Shown here piece after piece: positions 45,008-54,974 of a stretch of DNA of 64,000 nucleotides (positions are counted from its first letter, which is position 1; each line of letters starts with the position of its first letter). The position numbers and the translations under genes are program-made. This DNA is from Roseateles violae (lineage in GTDB: Bacteria > Pseudomonadota > Gammaproteobacteria > Burkholderiales > Burkholderiaceae_C), in contig NZ_JAUHHC010000003.1 in NCBI RefSeq assembly GCF_030410485.1, positions 124,001 through 188,000 on the forward strand, written 5' to 3'. The notes beneath the pieces were generated by a model. The model was not told where the DNA came from. It saw only the letters and a program-made list of their open reading frames with translations, and made no database searches.

Positions 45008-45777
45008 AGCCGCTGCAGCCGGTCGCGCCGCGCGCGCGGCTGCTCCTGGGTCTGGCCTTCTTCGCGCTGTTCATCGCCGTCTGGGCGGCGGCGACGCTGG
45101 GCGGCTTCGTCAGCAAGACCTTTCTGGCCGACCCGCTCAGCATGCTGAAGTCCGGCTGGGTGCTGCTGACGCAGATGGGCTTTGCCGTCGACATCGGCAT
45201 GACGGTCTGGCGCGTGGTCGGCGGTTTCGCGATCGCCGCGCTGCTGGCGCTGCCGCTGGGCGTCTTGATGGGCGCCTACAAGCCGGTCGAGGCCTTCTTC
45301 GAGCCCTTTGTCTCCTTCGCGCGCTACCTGCCGGCCTCGGCCTTCATCCCGCTGCTGATGCTCTGGGTCGGCATCGGCGAGGCGCAAAAGCTGGCCGTCA
45401 TTTTCATCGGCAGCTTCTTCCAGCTGGTGCTGATGATCGCCGTGCAGGTCGGCGGCACGCGACGCGATCTGGTCGAGGCGGCCTATACGCTCGGCGTGTC
45501 TGATGCCGGTCTGCTGCGGCGCGTGCTGCTGCCCGGCGCAGCGCCGGCGATCGCCGAGATCCTGCGCATGGTGCTGGGCTGGGCCTGGACCTATGTGATC
45601 GTCGCCGAGTTGATCGGCGCCTCCAGCGGCATCGGCCACATGATCACCGACAGCCAGGCGCTGCTGGCCACCGACCAGATCATTTTCGGCATCATCGTCA
45701 TCGGCCTAATCGGCCTGGTCAGCGACTTCGCCTTCAAGGCGGCGAACCGGCGGCTGTTTCCGTGGGCACAGCTATGA
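45004..45777 (+). CDS. ABC transporter permease (SsuC/TauC-like)
   Basis: A 257-residue inner-membrane protein with about six transmembrane helices (LLLGLAFFALFIAVWAAATLGG; GFAIAALLALPLGVLMGAYKP). It carries the permease EAA-type loop: EAAYTLGVSDAGLLRRVLLPGAAPAIAEILRMVLGWAWTYVIVAEL. Overlaps both neighbours by ATGA junctions. Confidence 0.93.
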   Translation: MKPLQPVAPRARLLLGLAFFALFIAVWAAATLGGFVSKTFLADPLSMLKSGWVLLTQMGFAVDIGMTVWRVVGGFAIAALLALPLGVLMGAYKPVEAFFEPFVSFARYLPASAFIPLLMLWVGIGEAQKLAVIFIGSFFQLVLMIAVQVGGTRRDLVEAAYTLGVSDAGLLRRVLLPGAAPAIAEILRMVLGWAWTYVIVAELIGASSGIGHMITDSQALLATDQIIFGIIVIGLIGLVSDFAFKAANRRLFPWAQL

Positions 45778-46535
45778 GCATCCTGTCGATCCGCGGCGTC
45801 AGCCGCAGCTTCGCCGAAACGGTGGCGCTGCAGGCGACCGATCTGGAGGTGGGCGAGAACGACTTCGTCACCATCCTCGGTCCCTCGGGCTGCGGCAAGT
45901 CGACCTTGCTGCGTATCGTCGCGGGACTGGACCGACCGAGCGAGGGCCAGATCCTGCTGGACGGCAAGGCCGTCACCGGCCCCGGCGCCGATCGCGGCAT
46001 GGTGTTCCAGAGCTATACGCTGTTTCCCTGGCTCAATGTGCTGGACAACGTCGCTTTCGGCCTGCGCGAGCGCGGCATCCCGCGACGCGCACAGATCGAG
46101 GTTGCCGAGGAGTTTCTGGCCAAGGTCGGCCTGCTGAAGTTCGCGCGCCACTACCCGAAGCAGTTGTCCGGCGGCATGCAGCAGCGCACCGCGCTGGCGC
46201 GCGCGCTGGCCAATAACCCGCGCATGCTGCTGATGGACGAACCGTTCGGCGCGCTCGACCACCAGACCCGCGAGCTGATGCAGGAGCTGCTGCTGGGCAT
46301 CTGGGAACGCGAGAAGAAGACCGTGCTCTTCGTCACCCACGACATCGACGAGGCGATCTTCATGGGCTCGCGCGTCGTCGTGATGACGGCGCGGCCGGGC
46401 CGCATCAAGAGCGATCTGCCCTCGCCCTTCCCGCATCCTCGCCATTACTCGATCAAGACCTCGGCGGACTTCGCCGACCCGAAGCGCGAGCTGACCGAGC
46501 AGCTGCGCACCGAGGTGCTGGCCGCGGCTCAGTAG
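45774..46535 (+). CDS. ABC transporter ATP-binding protein (SsuB/TauB-like)
   Basis: A 253-residue ATPase. Walker A GPSGCGKST, Q-loop MVFQSYTLFPWL, signature LSGGMQQRTALARAL, Walker B MLLMDEPFGALD and the H-loop histidine in LFVTHDIDEAI are all intact. Start ATG overlaps the permease stop. Its last seven bases overlap the end of convergent clsB. Confidence 0.95.
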   Translation: MSILSIRGVSRSFAETVALQATDLEVGENDFVTILGPSGCGKSTLLRIVAGLDRPSEGQILLDGKAVTGPGADRGMVFQSYTLFPWLNVLDNVAFGLRERGIPRRAQIEVAEEFLAKVGLLKFARHYPKQLSGGMQQRTALARALANNPRMLLMDEPFGALDHQTRELMQELLLGIWEREKKTVLFVTHDIDEAIFMGSRVVVMTARPGRIKSDLPSPFPHPRHYSIKTSADFADPKRELTEQLRTEVLAAAQ

Positions 46536-47809
46536 CGACCGGTCGCACCGGCCACGCGCAGATACACGTAGGCGATCCAGGCGACCAGGCCGCGGCGCAG
46601 TACCGCGCGCAGGCCGCGGTCGCTGCTGCGCTGCACCTGCAGCGAGTCGCGCAGCGCGGCGTCGAACTCGGCCTGCAGCGCGGCGGCAAAGCCCTGGTCG
46701 AGCACGATCACATTGGCCTCCAGATTGAGCAGCAGCGACAGCGGATCGATATTGGAGCTGCCCACCGTCGCCCAGTAGCCGTCGACGACGGCGACCTTGG
46801 CATGCAGATAGGCCGGCATGTATTCGTAGATCTCCACGCCATAGCCGAGCAGCTCGGCATAGAGCGCGCGCGCCGCCATCGCGGCGATGCGGTAGTCGGG
46901 CTTGCCCTGCAGCAGCAGGCGCACGCGCACGCCGCGCCGGGCCGCCGCGCGCAGCGCGCGCCGGAAGGAGCTGCCCGGATAGAAGTAGGGCGTGATCAGG
47001 TCGACGCTGCGCTGCGCCAGCTGGATCGCCTCCACATAAGCATGCTCGATCGTGCTGCGCTGGCGCAGGTTGTCGCGCAGCACGAAGGCGGCGCAGACCG
47101 GCGGCAGGTCCTGCCAGCGCTGCGCCGCACCCTTGCCCTGCGGCATGCGCAGGCCGCGCAGCAGACGGCGCATACGCCGCACCGGCTCGGGGCTGCGCAT
47201 CATCGCCAGCAGCTCCTCGCCGAAGTCGCGGCCCAGCCAGGCGCGGGTCCAGACGGCGCGCGCGGACTGCGCGACCGGCAGCACGACCGGCCCGCGCAGC
47301 ATCACCGCGAAATCCAGCCGGGGCAGCTCGCTGGCGCCATGGTTGATGTCGATGCGGTCGTCGACGATATTGATGCCGCCGACGAAGGCATGCTCGCCGT
47401 CGATCACGCACAGCTTCTGATGCAGGCGGCGCAGCTGGCCCGGCTGCAGCCAGCTCCACCAGCGATCGATGGGGCGGAACACCGCCAGCGCGACGCCCGA
47501 GCCGGCCAGCGCCTCGCGCAGCCAGGCGATGCTGGCGCGCGAGCCGAAGCCGTCGACGACCACGCGCACGCGCACGCCACGCGCGGCGGCCGCGCGCAGC
47601 TGCTCGACCAGCTGCTTGCCGGCGCTGTCGTGGAAGAGGATATAGGTGGCCAGCCAGACCTCGTTGGTGGCGCAGGCGATGCGCTCGGCCAGCAGCGGGA
47701 ACAGCTGGTCGCCGCCGCGCAGCAGCACCGCCTCGTTGCCGCCGCTGAAGCTCGGCCGCGCCGGGCCATACCAGGATGAGAGTCGGCTGAAGCGCTCCCT
47801 GCGCCCCAC
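46529..47809 (-). CDS. clsB: Cardiolipin synthase ClsB-type (phospholipase D family)
   Basis: A 426-residue enzyme that makes cardiolipin from phospholipids at the inner membrane. Two HKD motifs are present: LHQKLCVIDGEHAFVGGINI and LHAKVAVVDGYWATVGSSNID. Size and lack of N-terminal membrane helices fit ClsB rather than ClsA. It starts with GTG, placed directly after the TAA of the endonuclease gene with no spacing. Confidence 0.9.
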   Translation of the reverse strand: MGRRERFSRLSSWYGPARPSFSGGNEAVLLRGGDQLFPLLAERIACATNEVWLATYILFHDSAGKQLVEQLRAAAARGVRVRVVVDGFGSRASIAWLREALAGSGVALAVFRPIDRWWSWLQPGQLRRLHQKLCVIDGEHAFVGGINIVDDRIDINHGASELPRLDFAVMLRGPVVLPVAQSARAVWTRAWLGRDFGEELLAMMRSPEPVRRMRRLLRGLRMPQGKGAAQRWQDLPPVCAAFVLRDNLRQRSTIEHAYVEAIQLAQRSVDLITPYFYPGSSFRRALRAAARRGVRVRLLLQGKPDYRIAAMAARALYAELLGYGVEIYEYMPAYLHAKVAVVDGYWATVGSSNIDPLSLLLNLEANVIVLDQGFAAALQAEFDAALRDSLQVQRSSDRGLRAVLRRGLVAWIAYVYLRVAGATGRY

Positions 47810-48616
47810 TTAGATCAGCTCCAGCTCGGCGACCAGCGGCAGATGATCCGACATCCGCGCCCAGCTGGTGCCGCGCGGCACCTGGGTCGCGACGCAGCGC
47901 AGGCCGCGGGTGTAGATGCGGTCCAGCGAGAAGAAAGGCAGGCGCGAGGGAAAGGTCGCCTGGCGGCCACTGCCGCTGGGCGATTGCGCGCGCGCCAGGC
48001 CCTGTTCGCGCATCGGTGCGTCGAGCTTCTCGCCCCAGTCGTTGAAGTCGCCGGCGATCACCAGCAGCTCGTTCGGCGGCACATGGGCGGCGATGAACTC
48101 CGCCAGGCGCTGCACCTGACGCACCCGGCTCGCGTGCATCAGGCCCAGATGGGCGACGACCGCGTGCACCCGATGGCCCTGCCACTGCACCGGCACATGC
48201 AGCAGGCCGCGCTGCTCGAAGCGGTGATCCGACACATCGTGGTGGCCGATATCGCCGATCGGCCAGCGCGACAGCAGGGCATTGCCATGCTCGCCATGCT
48301 TGGTGACCGCATTGGTGCGGTAGGCCACCTCATAACCCTCGGGTGCCAGGAATTCGGCCTGCCCCTGCTCGGGCCAGCCGAACCAGGTGCGCTCGAAATG
48401 CTTGGCCTCGCGGTGGTGGAAATGCCGCACCTCCTGCAAGAAGACCAGATCGGCATCCAGCGCCTCGACGCCCAGGCCCAGGTTGTGGATCTCCAGCCGC
48501 TTGCGCGAGCCGACGCCGCGCACGCCCTTGTGGATGTTGTAGGTCGCCACGCGCAGATGCGGGCTCAGGATGCTGGTCTGCGGCGCCTGCACCGAGGCAC
48601 GAAAGGCCGGCCTCAT
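47810..48616 (-). CDS. Endonuclease/exonuclease/phosphatase family protein
   Basis: A 268-residue protein with the EEP fold: LRVATYNIHKGVRG, DADLVFLQEV, HGNALLSRWPI, VVAHLGL, VIAGDFNDW and the closing RMSDHLPLVAEL. All catalytic positions look intact. Such proteins stand next to clsB in many proteobacteria; the true substrate (nucleic acid or phospholipid) is unknown. Start ATG 48616 overlaps the nudB stop by ATGA. Confidence 0.9.
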   Translation of the reverse strand: MRPAFRASVQAPQTSILSPHLRVATYNIHKGVRGVGSRKRLEIHNLGLGVEALDADLVFLQEVRHFHHREAKHFERTWFGWPEQGQAEFLAPEGYEVAYRTNAVTKHGEHGNALLSRWPIGDIGHHDVSDHRFEQRGLLHVPVQWQGHRVHAVVAHLGLMHASRVRQVQRLAEFIAAHVPPNELLVIAGDFNDWGEKLDAPMREQGLARAQSPSGSGRQATFPSRLPFFSLDRIYTRGLRCVATQVPRGTSWARMSDHLPLVAELELI

Positions 48617-49086
48617 CGCGGCCCCCCCCGGAGAAAACGCGGCAGCTGCAGCACCGCCTCGGCATTCGAGGGCGAGAAGCACAGATCGGCGGCGGCCCGC
48701 CAGTCAAGCCAGCGGTATTGCAGATGCTCGCGCGGCGCCAGCCGCACGGCGGTGCCGGCCGGCACGGTCAGGCCGAACACATGCTCCAGATTGTGAGTGA
48801 CGCCGGGCGCGTAGCGGTGCCGCCAGACCGGGTAGATCTCGTAGCGGTTGCTGAACTCCCAGTCGCGCAGCTGGCCGGCGTCTATGCCGGTCTCCTCGCG
48901 CACCTCGCGCCGGGCGGTCTCGGCCAGCGGCTCGTCGACGGCGTCCTTGGAGCCGGTGACGCTCTGCCAGAAACCCGGCTTGTCCGCGCGCTCGAGCAGC
49001 AGCACCTGCAGATCCGGCGTGTGGATCACCACCAGCACGGACTCGGGGATCTTGTAGGGACGCGCCAGGGCTGCAGGACTGCTCAT
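48613..49086 (-). CDS. nudB: Dihydroneopterin triphosphate diphosphatase NudB
   Basis: A 157-residue Nudix hydrolase that removes pyrophosphate from dihydroneopterin triphosphate in folate synthesis. The Nudix box GSKDAVDEPLAETARREVREETGID is complete. The opening RPYKIPESVLVVIHTPDLQVLLLERAD fits NudB. Start MSSPAAL at 49086. Confidence 0.88.
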   Translation of the reverse strand: MSSPAALARPYKIPESVLVVIHTPDLQVLLLERADKPGFWQSVTGSKDAVDEPLAETARREVREETGIDAGQLRDWEFSNRYEIYPVWRHRYAPGVTHNLEHVFGLTVPAGTAVRLAPREHLQYRWLDWRAAADLCFSPSNAEAVLQLPRFLRGGPR

Positions 49087-49186
49087 GGCCGATAGCATAG
49101 CCGCGCCGCCGGCGAAGAACGCGCCGTCCGGCCATCTCCGACAGGCGGCCGGCGGGCCGTCCGACAAGCGCGCCCGCGGGAGCCGC

Positions 49187-50374
49187 CTACTGCAGCAGGC
49201 TCTTCAGGCGCTGCGCCTCGGCGGCAACCTGCTGGGCCAGCGCGATCAGCTCGTCGCGGCGGATGTGCTCGCGGTTCAGCAGCTCGTTCAGCTGCCGGCC
49301 GGCCTCGGCCAGGCCGTCCAGGCCGGCCAGCAGCGGCTCGGCCTCGGCCCGCTGCGCGGCAGGCGCCGGCGGATGCGTGTCGAAGCGGGCCAGCGCCTCC
49401 AGCTGCGCCGGCAGCTGGCTCTGGCCCAGGGTCGATTCGAGGCGCTGGCGCTGCTGCTGGTGGTGCCAGCTGGGGCCGAACTCGCCATGCGCCTGCATCA
49501 GCTCGGCCAGGCGGCCATGGGCCGCCGCCTGCAGCGAGCGCGACTGGATCGCCTCGGCCAGGGTCAGCGCCTGGCCGGCCCAGCCCAGCGCCACATCGTC
49601 CTTGTACATCTCGCTGAGCAGCAGCGCCGCCTGCGCCTGCAGCCAGCGGTAGCCGCAGCGCTGCGCCAGCGCCAGCGCGTCCTGCGCCAGCTGCAGCGCC
49701 AGCGCGGCGTCGCCGGTGTCGCGGGCGCAGCGCGCATGCTGCCAGGTCGCCTCGGCCTGGTAGTCGCTGTGGCCGGCCTCGCGGGCGGCGGCCAGCGCCT
49801 CGTTCAGCGCCGACAGCGCCGGCTGCGGGCCCAGCGTCGTGCGCAGCGAGACGGCGCGGTTCAGCGCGATCTTGGCGCGCAGATAGGGATCGTGGGCCAG
49901 GCGCTGGTAATGCAGCTCGGCCTGGTCCAGCACGCGGCCGCCGCGCGCCCAGTCGCCCAGCGCATAGCAGAGGTGCGCGAGGCCGATGCGCGCCAGGCAG
50001 GCGCTGCGCGAGTCGTCGGCGGCCCAGTCCAGGGTCTGGCTCCAGGCATTGCAGGCCTCGACATAGTCGCCGCGCTGGTAATGCAGGCGGCCCAGCGCCT
50101 CCGAGAAATCGGCCGCCTCGGCCAGGCTGCCGCCGCCCTTGCGCGCGCGCACCTGCTGCAGCGCGATCTGCAGCTCGTCCTGCAGTTCGGCCGCGCGGCC
50201 CCAGCGCTCCAGGATGAAGAAGGCGCCGAGCAGGGCCGCGCGCGCGACGCCGGCGTCGCCGCCGCGCTTGCTGCGCATCAGCGCGCGCAGCCGCGGCAGC
50301 GCCAGGCTGGGGCGGCGCATGATGATTCGTTCCCAGCGGGCTTTTTCCTGGGCGTCGGGGCCGGTGATGTCCAT
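49187..50374 (-). CDS. TPR-type helical repeat protein, unknown function
   Basis: A 395-residue protein made of helical repeats (LGRLHYQRGDYVEACNAWSQTLDW; ARCARDTGDAALALQLAQDALALA; GRLAELMQAHGEFG), resembling the TPR segments of MalT- or GGDEF-linked regulators but with no effector domain. No leader or membrane segment. It lies between aspS and nudB, after a terminator, as an extra gene in an otherwise common order. Start at MDITGPD (50374). Confidence 0.75.
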   Translation of the reverse strand: MDITGPDAQEKARWERIIMRRPSLALPRLRALMRSKRGGDAGVARAALLGAFFILERWGRAAELQDELQIALQQVRARKGGGSLAEAADFSEALGRLHYQRGDYVEACNAWSQTLDWAADDSRSACLARIGLAHLCYALGDWARGGRVLDQAELHYQRLAHDPYLRAKIALNRAVSLRTTLGPQPALSALNEALAAAREAGHSDYQAEATWQHARCARDTGDAALALQLAQDALALAQRCGYRWLQAQAALLLSEMYKDDVALGWAGQALTLAEAIQSRSLQAAAHGRLAELMQAHGEFGPSWHHQQQRQRLESTLGQSQLPAQLEALARFDTHPPAPAAQRAEAEPLLAGLDGLAEAGRQLNELLNREHIRRDELIALAQQVAAEAQRLKSLLQ

Positions 50375-50424
50375 TCGTCCGTCGATCCTGAGCAAGGATC
50401 GCAAGCATAGGGGCATTCGGGCAG

Positions 50425-50451
50425 AAAAAAGGGCGCCCGAGGGCGCCCTTT
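50425..50451 (-). terminator. Rho-independent terminator after aspS
   Basis: In the minus direction AAAGGGCGCCC pairs with GGGCGCCCTTT around a two-base TC loop, and six Ts follow (A6 at 50425-50430 on the plus strand). It lies 20 bp after the aspS stop. Confidence 0.9.
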
Positions 50452-50470
50452 CGCGACGGCGGAAGACCGG

Positions 50471-52264
<1,794 letters not shown>

Positions 52265-52348
52265 GATTTCTTTCCTTCTGTTCTTGGGGGCCGCGCGGCG
52301 CGCGAGCCCGTTATTCGGCGGCGCTGGCAGGCTGTTCGACAGCCCTCA

Positions 52349-52378
52349 GGGTTGAGCGCGTGCCGGGGCGCTCAACCC
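52349..52378 (-). terminator. Hairpin spanning the DUF502 stop codon
   Basis: GGGTTGAGCG (52349-52358) pairs perfectly with CGCTCAACCC (52369-52378) over a 10-base loop. The DUF502 stop TGA lies inside the arm. No T-tract follows, so it may be an mRNA-stability or attenuation structure before aspS. Confidence 0.5.
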
Positions 52379-53028
52379 GGCTGGTTTCGCGTATCGAGCG
52401 CGATCGCCGGCGGCGGCTCGTCCGGCGCCACGACGCCCATCGAGATGATGTGTTTCAGGGCCGCGTCCACGCTCATGCGCAGCGGCCGCACATTGGCGCG
52501 CGGCATCATCAGGAAGAAGCCCGAGGTCGGGTTCGGCGTGGTCGGCACATAGAGGCTGACATGCTCCTCACCCAGCGCCTCGGCCACCTCGCCGCCCGGC
52601 CTGCCGGTGACAAAGGCGATCGTCCAGGAGTCCTGGTGCGGGTACTGCACCAGCACCGCCTCGCGAAAGGCGTTGCCGCTGCTGGAGAACAAGGTGTCGG
52701 AGACCTGCTTGACCGAGCTGTAGATGCTCTTGACGATGGGGATGTGGGACATCATCCGGTCCCATTGCCGCAGCGCCCACTGGCCGAAGATATTGGCCAC
52801 TGCCATCCCGGTCAGCAGCATCGCGCCGACCAGGATCAGCAGGCCCAGGCCCGGCACGTCGCGCAGGCTGTCCAGCGAATCGGCCATCGAGGCCGGCAGC
52901 ACCGCCTGGGCGGCGCCGACCAGCGAGGCGAACACGCCGTTGACGATGCCCAGCACCCACAGCAGCACCCAGATCGTGATGACCAGCGGTAGCCAGACCA
53001 GCAGGCCGGTGATGATGTATTTCTTCAC
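52372..53028 (-). CDS. DUF502 domain-containing membrane protein
   Basis: A 218-residue inner-membrane protein with two hydrophobic segments (YIITGLLVWLPLVITIWVLLWVLG and GLGLLILVGAMLLTGMAVANIFG). The family block that follows is MMSHIPIVKSIYSSVKQVSDTL, and VPTTPNPTSGFFLMMP is near the end. Function unknown. It is co-linear with fmdB (8 bp gap) and aspS. Confidence 0.9.
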   Translation of the reverse strand: MKKYIITGLLVWLPLVITIWVLLWVLGIVNGVFASLVGAAQAVLPASMADSLDSLRDVPGLGLLILVGAMLLTGMAVANIFGQWALRQWDRMMSHIPIVKSIYSSVKQVSDTLFSSSGNAFREAVLVQYPHQDSWTIAFVTGRPGGEVAEALGEEHVSLYVPTTPNPTSGFFLMMPRANVRPLRMSVDAALKHIISMGVVAPDEPPPAIALDTRNQPG

Positions 53029-53036
53029 GGGCGGCT

Positions 53037-53321
53037 TCAGTGGCTGCAGGAGCCGCTGCAGGTATGGGCCGCCGGGGCGGGCGCCGCGGCCGGCGCTTCG
53101 GCAGCGGGCACCGGGGCAGCGGCGCTGCTTGCGCCCGTGCCACCCTTGAAGTCAGTCGCGTACCAGCCGGAGCCCTTCAGCTGGAAGCCGGCCGCCGTGA
53201 CCTGCTTGCTGAAGGTCTCGGCGCCACAGGCCGGGCACTGGGTCAGCGGTGCATCGGCGAGCTTTTGCAGCACGTCCTTGGCATGACCGCAGGAGGCGCA
53301 GCGGTAGGCATAGATCGGCAT
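53037..53321 (-). CDS. FmdB-family zinc ribbon protein
   Basis: A 94-residue small protein. The zinc ribbon MPIYAYRCASCGHAKDVLQK ... CPACGAETFSK has two CxxC pairs. The middle GFQLKGSGWYATDFKGG is typical, followed by an Ala/Pro-rich linker and a CSGSCSH tail. Probably a regulatory or accessory protein; first gene of the fmdB-DUF502-aspS unit. A perfect TATAAT on the minus strand (53353-53358) lies 31 bp upstream. Confidence 0.92.
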   Translation of the reverse strand: MPIYAYRCASCGHAKDVLQKLADAPLTQCPACGAETFSKQVTAAGFQLKGSGWYATDFKGGTGASSAAAPVPAAEAPAAAPAPAAHTCSGSCSH

Positions 53322-53352
53322 GGTTGACTAAGCTATTGATCAAAAAGGAGAA

Positions 53353-53358
53353 ATTATA
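53353..53358 (-). promoter_or_regulatory. -10 box of the fmdB-DUF502-aspS unit
   Basis: TATAAT on the minus strand, overlapping the inverted repeat TAGGGC-TT-GCCCTA (53357-53370). The -35 region is weak. The repeat may act as the terminator stem of the upstream symporter gene. Confidence 0.5.
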
Positions 53359-53388
53359 GGGCTTGCCCTAGTCCGGCGAGCGGCCGGC

Positions 53389-54864
53389 TCAGGCCGAGGC
53401 CTCGTCCGGCAGGCCGCCCACATGGCGCTTGTGCTCCTGGCGGTTGCGCAACCATTGCGGCGCCAGGCTGCCGACCAGCATGCCGGCGATGCCGGCCAGC
53501 AGGCCCGCCAGCTGGCCCGGGAACAGCTCGCCCAGCAGGCTGACCTGGGGCAGGAAGACGATCCAGGTGCCGATGCCGGCGGCCAGCGAGACGATCGCAC
53601 CCTGGGTCGTCGCGCGCTTCCAGTAAAGGCCCATGGCCAGCGGCACGAAGGCACCGACCAGGGTGATCTGGTAGGCCGAGGACACCAGCTCGTAGATCGA
53701 GGTGCCGCGCATCGCGATCGCATAGGCCAGCACCAGGGCGGCGAAGATGATGATGGTCAGGCGCATCGCCAGCAGTTGCTGCTTGTCCTTCATGCCGGGG
53801 CGCAGATTCTTCAGGATGTTCTCGACGAAGCTGGTCGAGGGCGCCAGCAAGGTCGCCGAGGAGGTGCTCTTGATCGCCGACAGCAGGGCGCCGAAGAAGA
53901 GGATCTGCATGACCAGCGGCATCTTGGTCAGCACGAAGGTCGGCAGCAGCTTCTGGTAGTCGTCCTTGGCGATGTCCAGCGCCTGCTGGCCCATCACGAC
54001 GACGGCGCTGGCGACGACGAACATCGGCACGGCGGCAAACAGGATGTAGCTGAGGCCGCCGATGACGGCGCCGTTGCGGGCGGTCTTCTCGTCCTTGGCC
54101 GACATCACGCGCTGGAACACGTCCTGCTGCGGGATGCTGCCCAGCATCATGGTCAGGCCGGCGCCGACGAACATGGCCACCTCGGTGAAGGTAGGCTCGG
54201 GCAGGAAGCGGAACAGGTCCTGGCTCTGCGCCAGCGCGAACACCTTGTCGGCGCCCCCGGCCAGGTCGGCCGAGAAGATGGCGATGATGGACAGGCCGAT
54301 CACCAGCACGATCATCTGGATGAAGTCGGTCCATGCCACGGCCAGGAAGCCGCCGACGACCACATAGATCAGCACCGCCAGGGTGCCGACGATCATGCCC
54401 GCGGTCTCGCTCATCGCGCCCTGGGTCAGCACCGAGAACACCAGGCCCAGCGCGGTGATCTGCGCCGCCACCCAGCCGAGGTAGCTGAGGATGATGGCCG
54501 CCGAGCAGAACACCTCGACGCCGCGGCCGTAGCGCTGGCGGTAGAAGTCGCCGATCGTCAAGAGGTTCTGGCGGTAGAGCTTGGTGGCAAAGAACAGGCC
54601 GACCAGGATCAGGCAGGTGCCGGCGCCAAAGGGATCCTCGACGATGGCGCCCAGGCCGCCCTGGACGAACTTGGCCGGGATGCCCATCACCGTCTCGGCA
54701 CCGAACCAGGTCGCGAAGGTCGTCGTGATCACCATGATCAGCGGCAGGCTGCGGCCGGCGATCGCGAAATCGCTGGTGTTCTTGATGCGGGTGCCGGCCC
54801 AGACGCCCAGGGCCAGCGTGCCCAGCAGATAGAGCACGACGAAGACGATCAGCGTGATGTTCAT
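53389..54864 (-). CDS. Sodium:solute symporter (SSS family)
   Basis: A 491-residue transporter with about 13 membrane helices. Family signatures: DFAIAGRSLPLIMVITTTFATWFGAETVMG near the start, GDFYRQRYGRGVEVF, YVVVGGFLAVAWTDFIQMIVLVIG (SSS signature), and SAIKSTSSATLLAPSTSFVENIL, which bears the Na+-binding serines. The substrate cannot be told (proline, pantothenate or monocarboxylate types look alike). Start MNITLIV at 54864. Confidence 0.92.
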   Translation of the reverse strand: MNITLIVFVVLYLLGTLALGVWAGTRIKNTSDFAIAGRSLPLIMVITTTFATWFGAETVMGIPAKFVQGGLGAIVEDPFGAGTCLILVGLFFATKLYRQNLLTIGDFYRQRYGRGVEVFCSAAIILSYLGWVAAQITALGLVFSVLTQGAMSETAGMIVGTLAVLIYVVVGGFLAVAWTDFIQMIVLVIGLSIIAIFSADLAGGADKVFALAQSQDLFRFLPEPTFTEVAMFVGAGLTMMLGSIPQQDVFQRVMSAKDEKTARNGAVIGGLSYILFAAVPMFVVASAVVVMGQQALDIAKDDYQKLLPTFVLTKMPLVMQILFFGALLSAIKSTSSATLLAPSTSFVENILKNLRPGMKDKQQLLAMRLTIIIFAALVLAYAIAMRGTSIYELVSSAYQITLVGAFVPLAMGLYWKRATTQGAIVSLAAGIGTWIVFLPQVSLLGELFPGQLAGLLAGIAGMLVGSLAPQWLRNRQEHKRHVGGLPDEASA

Positions 54865-54935
54865 GTCAAGAGCCCTGGCGGGGCCGGACGGGAAAAAGGT
54901 TGAACGCGGGCGGCGCCGCAGCGGCGACCGGCCCG

Positions 54936-54974
54936 AAAAAACGCGCATTATCGTTGAGCGCGTAGCGGCGCTCA
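54936..54974 (-). terminator. Hairpin region and T-tract at the end of ubiB
   Basis: TGAGCGC-N6-GCGCTCA (54955-54961 / 54968-54974) contains the ubiB stop in one arm. An overlapping stem CGCGC-N11-GCGCG is followed by six Ts in the minus direction, a plausible terminator. Confidence 0.6.
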
